Source: Ascaris suum (lineage: Eukaryota > Nematoda > Chromadorea > Rhabditida > Ascarididae). From it: DNA of 64,000 nt. Of this stretch, positions 49,978 through 62,415 are shown piece by piece. Below the pieces are notes generated by a model. That model was not told the origin of the DNA. It saw only the letters and a program-made list of their open reading frames with translations, and ran no database searches. Location: the NCBI GenBank assembly GCA_013433145.1, contig CM024176.1, forward strand, positions 7,736,520 through 7,800,519, given 5' to 3'. Every line of letters starts with the position of its first letter. Position 1 is the stretch's first letter. A program made the translations under genes and the position numbers.

Positions 49978-52084
49978 AATATTTTGTACAGTTTAACATT
50001 CTAATAGTTTAATGCGGTTTAGCATACAGTTTAACAGTTTAACATTCTAATACTACAATATAGTTTAACATTCTAATACTATAAAAACTAGATGCTTTTC
50101 AGAAAATGCCAATACTACAGTGCTGCTTGTTTGCTCACTACTTATAACAAGATTAAAGTGTTGCATGTGTGTTGCATGCCGAAAAGTGTTGCATGTGTTT
50201 ATGCCCTCCCTCCCACCATTCCCCCCCCCCCCAATACAACGTACTTTTTGCTGTTGCTCATTTGTTACTCAAACCGACCCCGCTGGAACCCCTTGATCCG
50301 GTATGACTGAATAGGCTTCCTTTCATGAACACTTTTGCAATTTAGTGGCGCGAAGAGCGGGGTGTCCGTTATACTCTCTCTGCTGCAGTAACAGTTTGTC
50401 ACCCATTTGCGGTAAATTTAACGTGCCGAAGTATCCCAGGCTAGATGTAATGCATATTAAAGTCAGTTGGAAGTTGTCTCAATAAGCGAGCATTAGAAAC
50501 TTCATAAAATTCACTCAATTTTTTTCACTACTTTGAGAATATTTTTTTATTTTACCTTATTATGGAATAACTTTCTCTTTGGTGTTATCTCGAATGAATA
50601 ATCTCATATATTTAATTATTCAATTTTGACCCTGATGTGCCATGGTTATGCCTGAAAGAGCCGAAACGTCAGCATAAATATTATTCCATCTCTACTCGTC
50701 ATAACTATAAACTGTCATATAATCATGACTTTAAAACATCTAAAGTTTGAAATTCTCGTTATGCTGGAAGATTGCGTTCTTATAAACAAGCCTCATTCAT
50801 CTAATCACAAGTTAAATGCAGCTTTCCTGGATCGCCGCTCCATATATATATGATGGATCTCCACCGTGCTTTCTTTATACTAGCAAGTTTTTTTAACCAA
50901 AATTTATTGTAAATTACTGAAAAATTTATTTTACACGGCGTATAAACGTCTAAGATTGGTTGTTCCTGGGGCTTCGTTTAGTTGTTTGTTAGATGTCTTT
51001 CGATATCAGTAATTCAGACTGTTAAAGTGTCACTTGAATAAGGCAGATGTTTCTGCTGCTTGAAAAATTTTGAAGTTTCCGGATCCGGAAAACTTTTCTT
51101 TGTTTCCACAGCGAAAAAGCGTTCATCAAACGTTCCACTAAATTTTTAGCAAAACCAGACATGTCATTATGAAATTGACTCGCATGTATATCTATATGGG
51201 AGTTTTATTTGGAAAAGTCGTAACTTAAAAACTTTGAGATCAGTGATACCTTTTTAAAATTTTTGCCCTGAGAAAAGAGTACAATTTTTTTAACATTTCG
51301 CGAGAATTTTCAAAAGTCGAATTCCCAGCAAAATCGTATTTCCCAATAAAAAAGAGACATTCCATTATATAAGGGTTCGAAGATTTCCCAACAACCATAA
51401 TAAAATGTTATGGAAAATTAACGTTTAGAAGAAAAACTGAATATATTTTCCAAATAACTGTGATGATCTGATTTGAGAAACTTATTTCCCTCTTGATTTA
51501 AAAAAAAAAGAAACAGAAATTCTTCCGCTCGCTACTGATTAATTGACCTGTAAAAATCATTTCTTCTGTATCGAACACGATTTCCCTCTGAAACAATTCT
51601 GTGCCGTTCAAGTTCAACTCGTTCTTTTTTTTTTGCGATTTTTCCAAAATGTTCACACCAACATAACGCAATTCAACAGAATTTTCGTCATGGAGCTCAA
51701 AAATGCATCTACTTTCGCTGTACAGTGCACCATTTCTGAAATGTATGTTGTCGATCGCCAACATTTCTCTCGTCTCAAGACACAATCCTGGCTACGGGTC
51801 TGGATAAAATGCAGAAATATTTTGTGAAGTACATACGGGTTTCTCAAATATTCCTTTAATAACTAAAAGGCGCAAAGACGAATAAGAGATGAGAAATGCA
51901 AACTAGTGTTGAATGAAATGATGCATAGACAAAAATATATGTATTGCATTCACTTTTAAACGTCTGTTAACGATGAAAACAAATAACAATAAAAATTCGA
52001 CCACTCTATGCGTATGTTTATGCTGAAGCAATATCTTAGCTAAAAACTCAAAACAGTGGTGTTAACCGAATTTCTCATTAAGAA

Positions 52085-53791
52085 CATCGACAACTGTAGA
52101 ATTACGGACATTGCAAGTCAGCCGCATATCGTTGCTTGAATGCCTCCAACTCAGCCAATCTCGAATTGAGAAGGAGTGGGGAAGACGGAAGTAACTTCGA
52201 ATTCCCATGTTTTCAGGAAGGGACCCACAACGAACGGACAGAAAACAATCGATGGGAATGAATTTTTCTACATGAATATAAACATGGAAGAATCACCTGA
52301 AGGTTCGGAAAATGAAAGCTTCCACCTCCTGTTTTCTTCTCTGCACGACATCTGCTCAAATTTCAATTTCATAATGCCGGAAGCTAATCAAACTCTTTTA
52401 ACATTTCCGCCATGGGAACCAGAACCAAACCAATACTACGAGCTCCTAAGTTCGCTCCACTTTACGTCGTCCACCTCCTAAAAGAAAATGAAGAAAATTG
52501 CAATGCGCTTCCGAGGCATATTCACGGCACTGATTCACCTCCAATCGCACAATGCGTACAGACAGAATAAAGTAATATCACCTGATTGGAGGTTCAAAAA
52601 TCTGAAATAGCACTAGTCCATCATACTCGACCACTGAGGGTCACTGGATTGAACAATAAATTCCGTCCGAAAAACAAGCAAGATTGGATGGCAGCTTAAC
52701 CTCCAACGAATTGAACTCTCAATATGGATTCCTCCGAAAACTGACTATTTAATGAGTGCAGTACCAGGTTTTCATTACAACGGAAAACGCCTCCTTCGAA
52801 GAACCTTGTTCTACCACCAAGAATGCTTATTTTAGAACGTTTATAACTGGATGTCACCGCCATCCTTTTATCTAATCCCAACAAACCATACCCCTAAAAG
52901 GATGGCATATCTGTCTTCTCTTCTATACTCCTCCTGAAACTCCCGCCGCTGTTTCATCTCGCATCAGAACCGACGGGTCATCCGCTCACCAAGTGCGGAG
53001 AAATTTTAGCTAATAAGGGCAACCTGCAAAAGTTGGCCTCAAGCGTGATCCGCGAATTTTCCCAAAAATTAAAACAAACTGAAATCATACATATGTTTGG
53101 TTCATAAACGTTACTGACCCCGTCACACTTCCCACTACCATGTCTATAATGCGCACTAAACCTCACTGCAACAAACTCTATAAGGCTTGTTGTAGTGACT
53201 TGATCCAGTTGGACTTGAGCTATTGATACTGCAGAAAGTTGTTCTAACTTAAGTGATTCGGCCCGATGCCTTTGACTTAAGGATCAACAACCGGCGATTA
53301 ATTCGTACATAACTGTGCCCCGTTTCGAAGGCGATTGGAAATTCTACTAAGTACTTGAAGTGCTTTTGACCTTCTTCAAGGATGTTTTGATAGTATTACA
53401 CACTCTTTACCTACTACTTTCTAATTGTTTAAATAATGACAGTTTCTAAGCAGTGAATTTTGGCTTGCATCTGGTAGACCTTTTAATTAAATATATTTGA
53501 TGTATCTGTCAATAATGAATTCAAAATTCGACTATTCACAGAATATTAAAAGAAATGAAATTTACATTGTTTGAATCAGCAATGAATGAGAATTACTTAA
53601 ATGAATAGAAGAGAAACCTAAAAACAACAAACGAATATCATTCCAAGAACGCATAATCGGATTGCTATAATTTTAAAATGCACACAAAGGTATCAGCTGA
53701 GAACAAATGATTGGAGAAGGGCGTCAACTGCAACGAATTTTTAGGTTATAGCACGATGTTGTTATAATGCATCTCATGATGAAATATTATT
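52085..53791. other. Unique sequence right of the duplication; no confident gene
   Basis: The plus ORF at 52176-52481 (101 codons; acidic middle, Pro/Glu-rich end) begins 92 bases after the duplication boundary. It has no recognised domain and no clear splice partners. Plus-frame fragments from 52500 to 53200 are broken by stops and could be an old retroelement remnant, but I could not assign a family. Confidence 0.4.
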
Positions 53792-56700
53792 TTACTCACA
53801 AGAGGTCAAGATTCTTTCGGAAATTTCTTCAACGTTCTAGGGCTTTCTAGCTTCGAGAATTTCATTTAAGCCCCATGATGGAAAGAAAAGAAAAGGCAAT
53901 GCGACCCTTCAACCCCCTCCCCTTCTGTTTCCTTCTGGTGTGTCATTGCATCCACTTGTGCTCTCTGTGAATGAAACTTAACAGCAACACAATAAACCAA
54001 GACGCGAACAGTTAAAAATTGTTTTCGAAGCACAAATCAACACAACTAGTTTTCTTAAGCGATGACATCCTCCGTGGGTAAGCATTCGCCCCAATGATTC
54101 AACAGCATCCCTCCTGCTAGGAAATACGCTTCATACTGATCTGACCATATCAATACAAGACGTGAGCATAACGAAACGAGGACAATGAACAGTGTGTTCA
54201 CACCACCATCGACATCATCTCGTATTTGGCCATCATTTGAAGCAAATCGCATTTGAATTTGACGCCGACACCCAAATTCTTTTCACATACTTTGCGAAGG
54301 CAGTCCGCCAATGATTCACCTAAATCATATTATCAGAGATATACGCATCTGCATCCGAATATAACATTGCTTTCATCTACCAATTAGGTAAGGCTTAATC
54401 GTTATGCACCACTTAGAGGAATTTAGTTATAGTGCCATTGAAAATTCCATGATACTTCTATGCCAAAGTTTAATTCCACAAAACGAAATTATAAAGCTCA
54501 GCTGAAGAATGTTACACTTTAAAATCTCACTAGTTATTAAATTTGAAGTGCAGATTGTCTATTCAATACTATCGGCTAATGAGCAGCTCAGAGTGAACAT
54601 TCGGACATTCGGCGTACGCAAGTGGCGACAGCATTATAGGTAACTATGCCTTCATCTAGACTGCCAATAATGTTTGTGCCATCGATAAACACGCTTCAAA
54701 GGTTAATCGCAGTCAACAATAATTAGCATTCGGAAAATCAAAAACAAAGTATCATTTAAGCTTTACGACTACACCGATACGAATGTGGTAAAGGATTTAA
54801 ATTAACAAAATATAAACAAATTTGGATGAAATTCTACGAACCAATTCTATCGTATTCATCCTTTGAACCCTTGCCAGACTCATTAATTAAAGCCTCTATA
54901 TCAGCGCCGTTCTCTGTTTGTGCCATTTTTGTCGTTCGACGAGTACGTGATGAATGATTTCCCATGTTCGTACATGAGCGTCCTGCCGTAGGCAACTGCA
55001 GAGGATTCGACACCGGATCCTCAGTGTCTCTGTGATGGGGAACTATTTCTTGCCTCTTTAGATCGGTTCGCATATATTCGCCATTCATCTTCACTATTCC
55101 ATGACCGAGCATGCTCTCTGTTGATGAGTGCGTATTTGGTAGTGGATTTTTCCGATGTGGAACCACAACTTTTGGAACGAATTGGGAAGAAACACATTCC
55201 CTCACAACGATTCGACCAGTACGAACATCTCTCATTAAACAGCGACGACGAACAGGAGACGTCGAGATTGATTGCTTCAAGGTCGAATCATTTGGTGATA
55301 GCACAGGTGGCATATTAAAGCTCTTTACAGGTGTGCAACTGCTGATTGGCCCGTCATGTATTGACGATGGGCTTCGAGGCTCACTAGATTTCGTCGAAGC
55401 CAAAGCTTCATCTACTGCATCAACAGCTATATTCGAATCGAGTTCTGGCGATTCCGCAGAGGTTACTGGAGAAATTGGTAGTGACGTTGATAAGGAAACA
55501 GGATCGATAAATTCTGTTGCGCTATCAGTAGCGGTTTCACTTTTTGCTGCAAGCGTCTCTTCAGTGAAAACTTCGCTCCGCGATGCATCGCATTCTGCGT
55601 CACTTAAATCTTGTCCTTCAGGTTTTTGCACCTGGTGTAGTCTGAAAATTTTGTAATCACAATGCTAACAACATACAGGTCTCAAGCATAACGTTTATTC
55701 AAGAGAGAAGTTTGGAAACAGTGGAAGAGTAATGCTTCAAGCATAAAGGTGAATGAGCACTGTGACTTGTTTTACAACAAAAAAAGATAACTAGTAATAT
55801 GGTGGTCAAGACTATGCGTTCATATGACCCTTGAGAAGGATGGCTGCCGATCCAAGCGATCATGAAGTCTTCAATGAAAGCGCATGGCCTCTATTCCTAG
55901 TCTGCATCGTTTCTTTTAGATCTTTCTACTTATTTATGGATACCTGCGTGCTAATTACGAGCGCATGAGGAAATGCTGACGCTACATTTTACTTTGCCAG
56001 ATATTTGCGTTCCTACGCGAGCATTTGCAACGGCTCTTGAACGTTAGCCCTCCGGAGAAGTGAGTCACGTTCAAGGGGAACTGTATTCCCAAGATGGCTT
56101 TTGCTCCCCGTAATGCTGCAGCAGCGGACGAAAAGAACCTTCGCTCAAGAAATAAGGTGAGTTAATGATAGCCAGGATTTGATATGAATTTCACTCGCAG
56201 GGGTGAACTTGTCGTCACATACGTCGACAATGCATCTTCTAGCTGTAGAGTTCCAAAAAAGTAAAATCGGATATCGTCCTTAAAAAGCAATTTACCTTCA
56301 AAACGAAAACTGCTCCGAAAACAACACGTGAATAACGAGGAAGTGATCCAAACAACAGCATTAAAATTGCAGAGAAATAAAGCCAGTACTCACGCCTTCC
56401 TTCGTGCTCGATAATAGGCGCGGCGAACTCTATTCCATGCAGGATACATGGCCGGCATGCTGAACTTCCTACTTGGCGGACCACCTGAATTGTTCGCCAA
56501 TTCCAGTGCACGTTCAAAACCCTGAAAAAAAATTGCTTGCTCTCACACTAATGGGACCTATCATTTGGTAATGTCTCTAACATCTAGATTCCTCGCACTA
56601 TTCTCCACACGCTCCTCCCTCTCTTTAGGCATCTTCGTGAAATTTCGCCTGCAAAGATCGTCAAGTGCACCCACATGCGCATATTTTGTACCGAACCGAC

Positions 56701-59700
56701 AGCGACAAATCCATGGTGGAATGGCATAACGATTAAAACTGGACAACTTAACAGCGTGTGTCCTTTTAGGAAGTCCGCATATGCGACCATATATTGTTTT
56801 GACTTTGCAGAAGACCTTTATTAATCCTTAATTTCGTTTCCTACAGGACAAAACATAGAACATCTACCTTGTGCCACTCAACCTTCACAGGATTTGCATA
56901 AGAATAATACAGACGGTCGTCACATCGCAAAAAGGCTATAAAGTAGAATATTAATAAGCCGGCAGGTGTAAAATGTCTGTTCCCTGGTGCAGTCCTCTAA
57001 TCCTGCTACAATCCTATCGGCGACTGGTCAATCAAAAAGAGTGAAGAATATCCACAACCTAATGAAACTTTATACGACGACAGAGCACACCTATGTCACC
57101 ACAGTGGAAGGTATCTAGCGTCTTCTGTTGGCCACATCATACAAATAAGACTTCTCTAAACTTGTTCCACTAAACAGCTGTTTCTTCAGCGCAAAAGAGA
57201 CTCTCATCTGCTAACTATATGAAATCAAAAATGATTGAACAAACGACTTTAGTCGTTCCACAACGAACTCACGTTGAACGATATTCCCCTATAACACATC
57301 TTCATAGGTAAGCCTTCAGTCAACCACCAAGACTACAATTTCAGGACATTCGCTGCTCGGCGGTTATAAATAATTGTGAATATTTCACTCTCGCGCATTC
57401 ACATCTGCATTCCTTCGTGTCTACAAACTTTTAACTATATTTTCCTTTTTTTTTCATTTCTTTCTCAGTTTTAAATGCCCACCGCCTGTTCTATTTGTGT
57501 TACTATGTTCTTGTTGCTTTTTAAACATTTATTTTGATGGGGGTGAGATTCCATATTTTCTTCACTGTAGGACAATAATGTTTTCATCCTTAGTGCTGTT
57601 ATGTGGTGCGTGTAATAATATAAACTAAAGGGACACCAAAAGACGGCGAAAAACTGCATGCATTTTCAACTGAATTGGTTCTTTCCTTACTAGGCTTATG
57701 CTTATATCTTGAAATTCCTGAGTTCAAAAAAAATTTTTCTTTGTTTCTTGCACATGAAACTGTATGATTTTCTAGGAAAGATTTTCTACGAACAATCGCC
57801 GGTTAAAGCATGAATATATTGGTGTGCGTTTTTCGTTATCTATTATGAATCTATAGAAATAGCTGATCCGGCGAGTGAAGCTGGAAAACTGCATAATGCG
57901 TCAGCTCTTTCGAAATGTCTCTATACTTGCGAAGATCCGAAAACGCAATGGTACCAGAACACCGGAGCAAATTAAATATTATCGAACTGTTACACTAGCA
58001 AAACAACGAGGAGTTAATCAAAAGTCACCATGAAAACAAAAAAAAAATTCTTTTGAAGAACTATTTTCAAAAGCTGTTATGAGGCATTTATGGTTAATTA
58101 TGACTTGACGATTTTTTTAATGACTAAAGCATGGAAGATGGAAAAACATCCATTATTGCTACTAGTTTTCAAGTCGCATTAAATGCAGCATATTCAATGG
58201 ATTATGTAGAAATATTCACTATTGAACGAACTTCGAAATTCGTTATAAGTCAGCAAAAAATTAGTAATGCAAAGACGACGTAAACCTACCACGGCATGTG
58301 CATCCTTAGGCAACTTCTTTCCGATACGCACATCCTTCCGACTCTGACGATCGAGTGCCTGAATGGCGGCACTTTCCTCACTTATCGGTCGACAATCCTC
58401 ATGATGTCGGGGATGTGCGTCACTTATAATACGTCCTTCACGCATCGTTAAATGGGCCACAATACCGTCGCCCTTTTTACGTTTGCATCTATAGCAAGAA
58501 CCACAACGAAAATACTCCTTCGAGCCATCGGTTGATATGCCGAGACGTTGATATTGACGTACGCCACCCTGCTCGCCAATTGTCAGCAAAGTATTACGTA
58601 GTTTTCTTGATAATGAACGATATTTCACCACGGATGGTGCTGATACCAATCTGAAATCTTTTCAGTCAGATGCGTTTTTTCGTCCTGATAATCATTCAGA
58701 AAGAGAGAAAAACAATTCGAGTAAATCCAAACAAATATTCGTTTCCACCCTCGTGTTCGTATGAAGGGAAGTTACCGTTGTGGATTTGTGCAGTTCTTCA
58801 TTTTATGTTTAAAAAAATTCTCAGCAATTGCAACAATCAAGAGTGGCTTTTTTGGTTATATTGGAGAGGATTTACTTCAATATAACAATGCTGACCCGAC
58901 CAAAGAGTAGTTCTAACTCATTCAGTCAGAAATACCCTATCCATTCAGTCTTATAACCAAATCACTGTCCTATATCCATCATCTAGCAACTTAAAGCTAG
59001 AACGCTAGTCCCAATGCGCTTGAAAGAAATAACCAGTGCTGATAACACTGTCGGTTTTGGTTAAAGCTAATATGCCGCACCACCTTTACTGGAATGCCTT
59101 TGTCTCCGATCCTTGCCGAGATGGTAAAGCATCTCTCGGAGTTGCACTTCGCCGACAAATTTTGCAAAACTGAAATTATCATTGACGCTGCTGCTCTTAT
59201 CGTTCGAATAAACTCTACTGATGCCATGTGCTTTTTAATATATCGTCGTTAATAATAAGGTACACTGCTGAAAGGTTCATTGTGCTATTCACTGAATGAA
59301 TATCGAAGAATGACAAGAGTTACTTCCTGCATCGGTGGTCATTCTAACCCATGCAGAAATTCGTTGCATGAGACCTCTTTTCAACTTGCTAATGAACGCA
59401 TCCACATGAAAAGAGTGTAATATTCAAAATGTTCTTTACCTTCAATTCACTCCTCTTACTATTAAAGGAGTACTTTATTGTCCTTAAATCTGGAGGAAAA
59501 TCTTTGATCAAGCGTGGTCTTCTATTAAGATACCAGAAGAGAGGTTTACTTATTACTTAGCCGATAGTGTCATTCGAATATTTTGGATAACCGGCCCCAT
59601 AAAAGAGGCAAAGCCACTGCCCTCTTTTCCCATCCACCCCATTAATAAACCTCTTACCATTCAACAAGGATGCTTGATTCGGTTTACCACTGCACTAAAT

Positions 59701-59818
59701 GTTTTATCAATCATGACTGCACAATAACAAATTGCTTCAAGGGGGTGTGTTGCCACGTATTGTTCAATCATTGGCAAACCACACAGAATGCGTTGTATGA
59801 ACCTTATTGCAAAATCGA
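53792..59818 (-). CDS. RYYR-CCHC domain-like zinc-binding protein, multi-exon, 5' end not found
   Basis: Exons on the minus strand: 59818-59688, 59169-59090, 58650-58290, 56521-56394, 55641-54842, 54319-54204 and 53836-53792 (TAA stop). All junctions agree in phase, giving about 552 residues. The 58650-58290 exon holds the diagnostic region: YRSLSRKLRN, a 'RQYQRLGISTDG' segment, then YFRCGSCYRC and, about 30 residues on, HPRHHEDC. That is the Cys-Cys-His-Cys arrangement of the nematode RYYR-CCHC family (also loosely FLYWCH-like). The 800-bp exon encodes a low-complexity Ser/Thr/Pro/Glu-rich region with basic patches (SPVRRRCLMRD; SSRTRRTTK). The last two exons give an amphipathic, Cys-containing C-terminus. 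A DNA-binding or regulatory role in the nucleus is inferred from the domain type. The two most upstream exons are less certain than the rest (the second begins FCKICRRS), and no start codon was identified. The donor at 54841 is GTTCGT, weak but in phase. Confidence 0.65.
56561..56738 (-). CDS. Candidate alternative or extra exon inside the RYYR-CCHC gene intron
   Basis: An open minus frame after a TTGTCCAG acceptor encodes about 58 residues containing PWICRCRFGTKYAHVG and a charged helix (KMPKEREERVEN), then TGA at 56561-56563. Its composition looks coding. However, its start phase does not match the phase-0 intron between 58290 and 56521, so it cannot be inserted simply. It could be an alternative terminal exon or chance. 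Confidence 0.25.
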
Positions 59819-60933
59819 CTGAAATCATATCTAATAAAGATGTCATTCACGATTTTTCAATGATATTGACGCCTAACACCTATGCGAAGAAGTAATCCTT
59901 CACACCATCCGACCTAATTCATGAAACTTGTGAGTGCTGTGAGGGGGGAAAAGGTAGCTGGGAAGGGGGGAGGGAGGCTGGTGGACTTTCAACCGCACAT
60001 TTTGCAAATGATGAGGAAAAGGAAGGCGTGCAATGCAAGCACTAAAAAAAAGACGTTCAAGGGCCGCATACAGTGAGCACATTGAACTAAGCCAAACGAT
60101 TTCCATAATGAACGAGAGAAAACAGGGAATCCTGGCAATGTCAACCCTTCATGACAACCGTTGTTGTTGCAAAAAACATGAGAATGCCACCCGACAAAGA
60201 TGACCTCAAGAACCAGTTACCTCAAACCCCAAACAGTACTGGTATTCATATTACATGGGCTCCCTTCATGCGCGGAAAACAAATACAATAATAAACACTC
60301 CACGAAAAAATCTCACCAATAAACTCACATTTCCTCCTTTATTGCACTTGCAGAGCCAGGAGCCGAATGTCCACGCATCCTTCGTTCTTTTCCCTTGCCC
60401 TTCAAAAATACCGCGACTTGTTTTTATATAAAAGACGTTCGGAAATCCCCGCTATATGGAACAATCAAATGATAAGAGCTAAGAGCGTATAATACATCAC
60501 ATTCAGTTATGGGGGAAATTTTTTTGTCGTGATTACAGAAATTTTTATCACTTCAGCGTTCCTCCGCCTTATGCCTTAGCTAATTTTTTAAATTTGGCCC
60601 ATTCTCTATGCACTTTATTAAATATGAGGACTAGTTGGGTGTTTTTTCTTTCGTTCCGGCGCAATTCATTTGAATGAATAATCAGTCTTCACCACTATAA
60701 GCGGCTGGTTCGACTAGCCGACAAACTTTCAAATTATCAGTGAGTATGGGACACAAGTTAGAGAGGACTCGAAAAATGACCTGCACAAACTACCCATATT
60801 CGAGTAAGTAAAGTGCAAGGGAGAAAAACATGACTAAAAACTACGCAAATCACAGCAAAGTTCAAGATTGCAACAAGTAGGTCTTTCTTCATAGGCACAT
60901 ATGTTGTAAAAGAAATCTAATCAAACATATAAA
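59819..60933. other. No gene recognised
   Basis: AT-rich spacer between the recognised 5' part of the minus RYYR-CCHC gene and the plus-strand gene at 60934. Upstream exons or the promoter of the former may lie here, but none is visible. Confidence 0.4.
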
Positions 60934-61934
60934 ATGCAGTGGCCATTCAATCGCAAAATTTATCCGACAAATGGCGATGCACATCGACGCATATCCGTTG
61001 ATTTCGATGACGAATTCGCAATGAACAAGTGAGTTGCTTTCATCTTCGTTTTCGCCTATTCAATCTAACTTCAGGGGTCGCTGATTTAATCAACGTAGTA
61101 AGTAGTGTGTCTATCAATTACTTAGATAGTTCGTGAATCTTCACTCCTTCTTATAAGGAATTAAATAGAAGTTAGGCACTATGCCCACTTGACTCAATAA
61201 GACGATTTGCATTCCTCTTTTCAGTAATCATTGTCCGCTCGCAATAAGAATAACGTTAAACAGTATTAAAAGCAAACGGATAACGTGAGAGACTCATGAA
61301 GAAGCAACTCAACATTAATTCATATTCGGAGTGCAGACGAAAGTTTACTCCTTAACGAAAGTCAAGCGAATCGAATTTCTTTAATCAGTGCATTTGTTAC
61401 GCGGACAAATTTTCAACTTTTTTCCAGAAATTCCCCAGCAAAGATCGCGTTTGCAAGAACGTACGCAACAATGTCTTCAGGAGTGTTCCGGTAAGGACTG
61501 CTAATCAACCCTCATTCAGCTCGTTTATGATAGTTGCTAATCGACTCCAATTCAGTTCATTTATGACGATCCTGGGTAACGTACTTCACAGATTCATGCA
61601 GATTCGTCACGATCAGCTTGCTGAGTTAGCATTCTGCCACTGCACTGTTATGGACGCTCTGACTAGTAATTATTTTTGCTTAGCACAAACACTCGCCCCA
61701 GCTTATCGGTATAATATTTCTCGGCAATGCAGAAGATCGCGAATTTCAAGCTATCTGCGGGTAATAATTTCAACGTAAACGGTGACTGCCACTTGAGTTT
61801 GAATTAGAGAAAAGGTCGACCTTAAAATTGGAATATAAGCGTAATTTGTCACCGTTTCCACCGTCTATCAGCGCTACTCATGTTTTCATTTTGCATAGAA
61901 CGTGCGTCGAATCCCATCACCTGTGAATTTAAAA
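60934..61934 (+). CDS. Short-exon plus-strand gene, 5' part; unknown product
   Basis: Exon 1 60934-61028 starts with ATG (MQWPFNRKIYPTNGDAHRR) and ends at a GTGAGT donor. Exon 2 61428-61490 has a TTTTTTCCAG acceptor and a GTAAGG donor. Exon 3 starts at 61520 or 61556 and ends at 61760. Exon 4 61899-61934 follows a TTTTGCATAG acceptor. All phases agree and the frame stays open for about 130 residues. Exons 1 and 2 are well supported. Exon 3 has a weak GTAATA donor, and exon 4 ends at a GTGCGT donor. The N-terminus is polar and basic with an acidic patch (VDFDDEF). There is no signal peptide and no recognised domain. The 3' end was not found before 64000. Confidence 0.5.
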
Positions 61935-62279
61935 GTGCGTCAATAAGTCTGCTTGTGACTTGAACAATCGCAAATACAGCTAAAAGTGAAAATTAGAACC
62001 TTTAAAGGATTTAAACCTATGATCATCAGCTCCACTGTACTTACTATACAGCGAGCTTTTGTGGAACTTCTGTGGAAGTTCTTTTCTACGCTCAATTATA
62101 GTTTATTTGTTTGGCTGCTTGCGAAGTTTTTCAGCTGAGGAGATGAACGTGGGATTTATTTAAAAATCACATTTTACTTGCTATTTGCATAAAATGTTTC
62201 TGAAATATTTCTAACAACTTAGAAAAAGGTTTCAAAGAGTGACGTTTTCGACTCGAAAAGTTAAAGAAAAATTGAATAC

Positions 62280-62415
62280 CCCTGAATTGAGATGGCGAGA
62301 TAGAGTGGGATAAGAAATGTCGATTCCTGTCGTTTCAAGTATCCTCTTCCTTAGCTCCTTTAATGTTGGAATACTTCTTTCGTCATATTGCCTTACGAGA
62401 TCACTCCAGATTTCA
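62280..62415 (-). CDS. Isolated exon with a transposase-like helix-turn-helix
   Basis: After an AGAATTTTCAG acceptor, 45 codons read IWSDLVRQYDERSIPTLKEL and continue with a LRKR...ETTGIDISYPTLSRHLN helix pair. The 'PTLKELRKRI...TGIDISYPTLSRHL' arrangement is what Tc1/mariner and IS630-type transposase helix-turn-helix regions look like (established family pattern; similarity judged by eye). The donor GTATTC at the 62280 end is weak; without it the frame stops at 62232. No catalytic DDE part lies nearby, so this is a gene exon of transposase ancestry or a transposon remnant. Confidence 0.4.

Noticed and set aside
55111..55656. Plus ORF of 181 codons
   Set aside because: Antisense shadow of the 800-bp exon of the RYYR-CCHC gene, which is joined in phase to its neighbours.
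56094..56156. Plus-strand first-exon candidate beginning MAFAPRNAAAAD with a GTGAGT donor
   Set aside because: Attractive, but the only nearby acceptor (CACTCGCAG at about 56204) puts the next exon out of phase and gives an immediate stop; it also lies inside an intron of the minus-strand gene.
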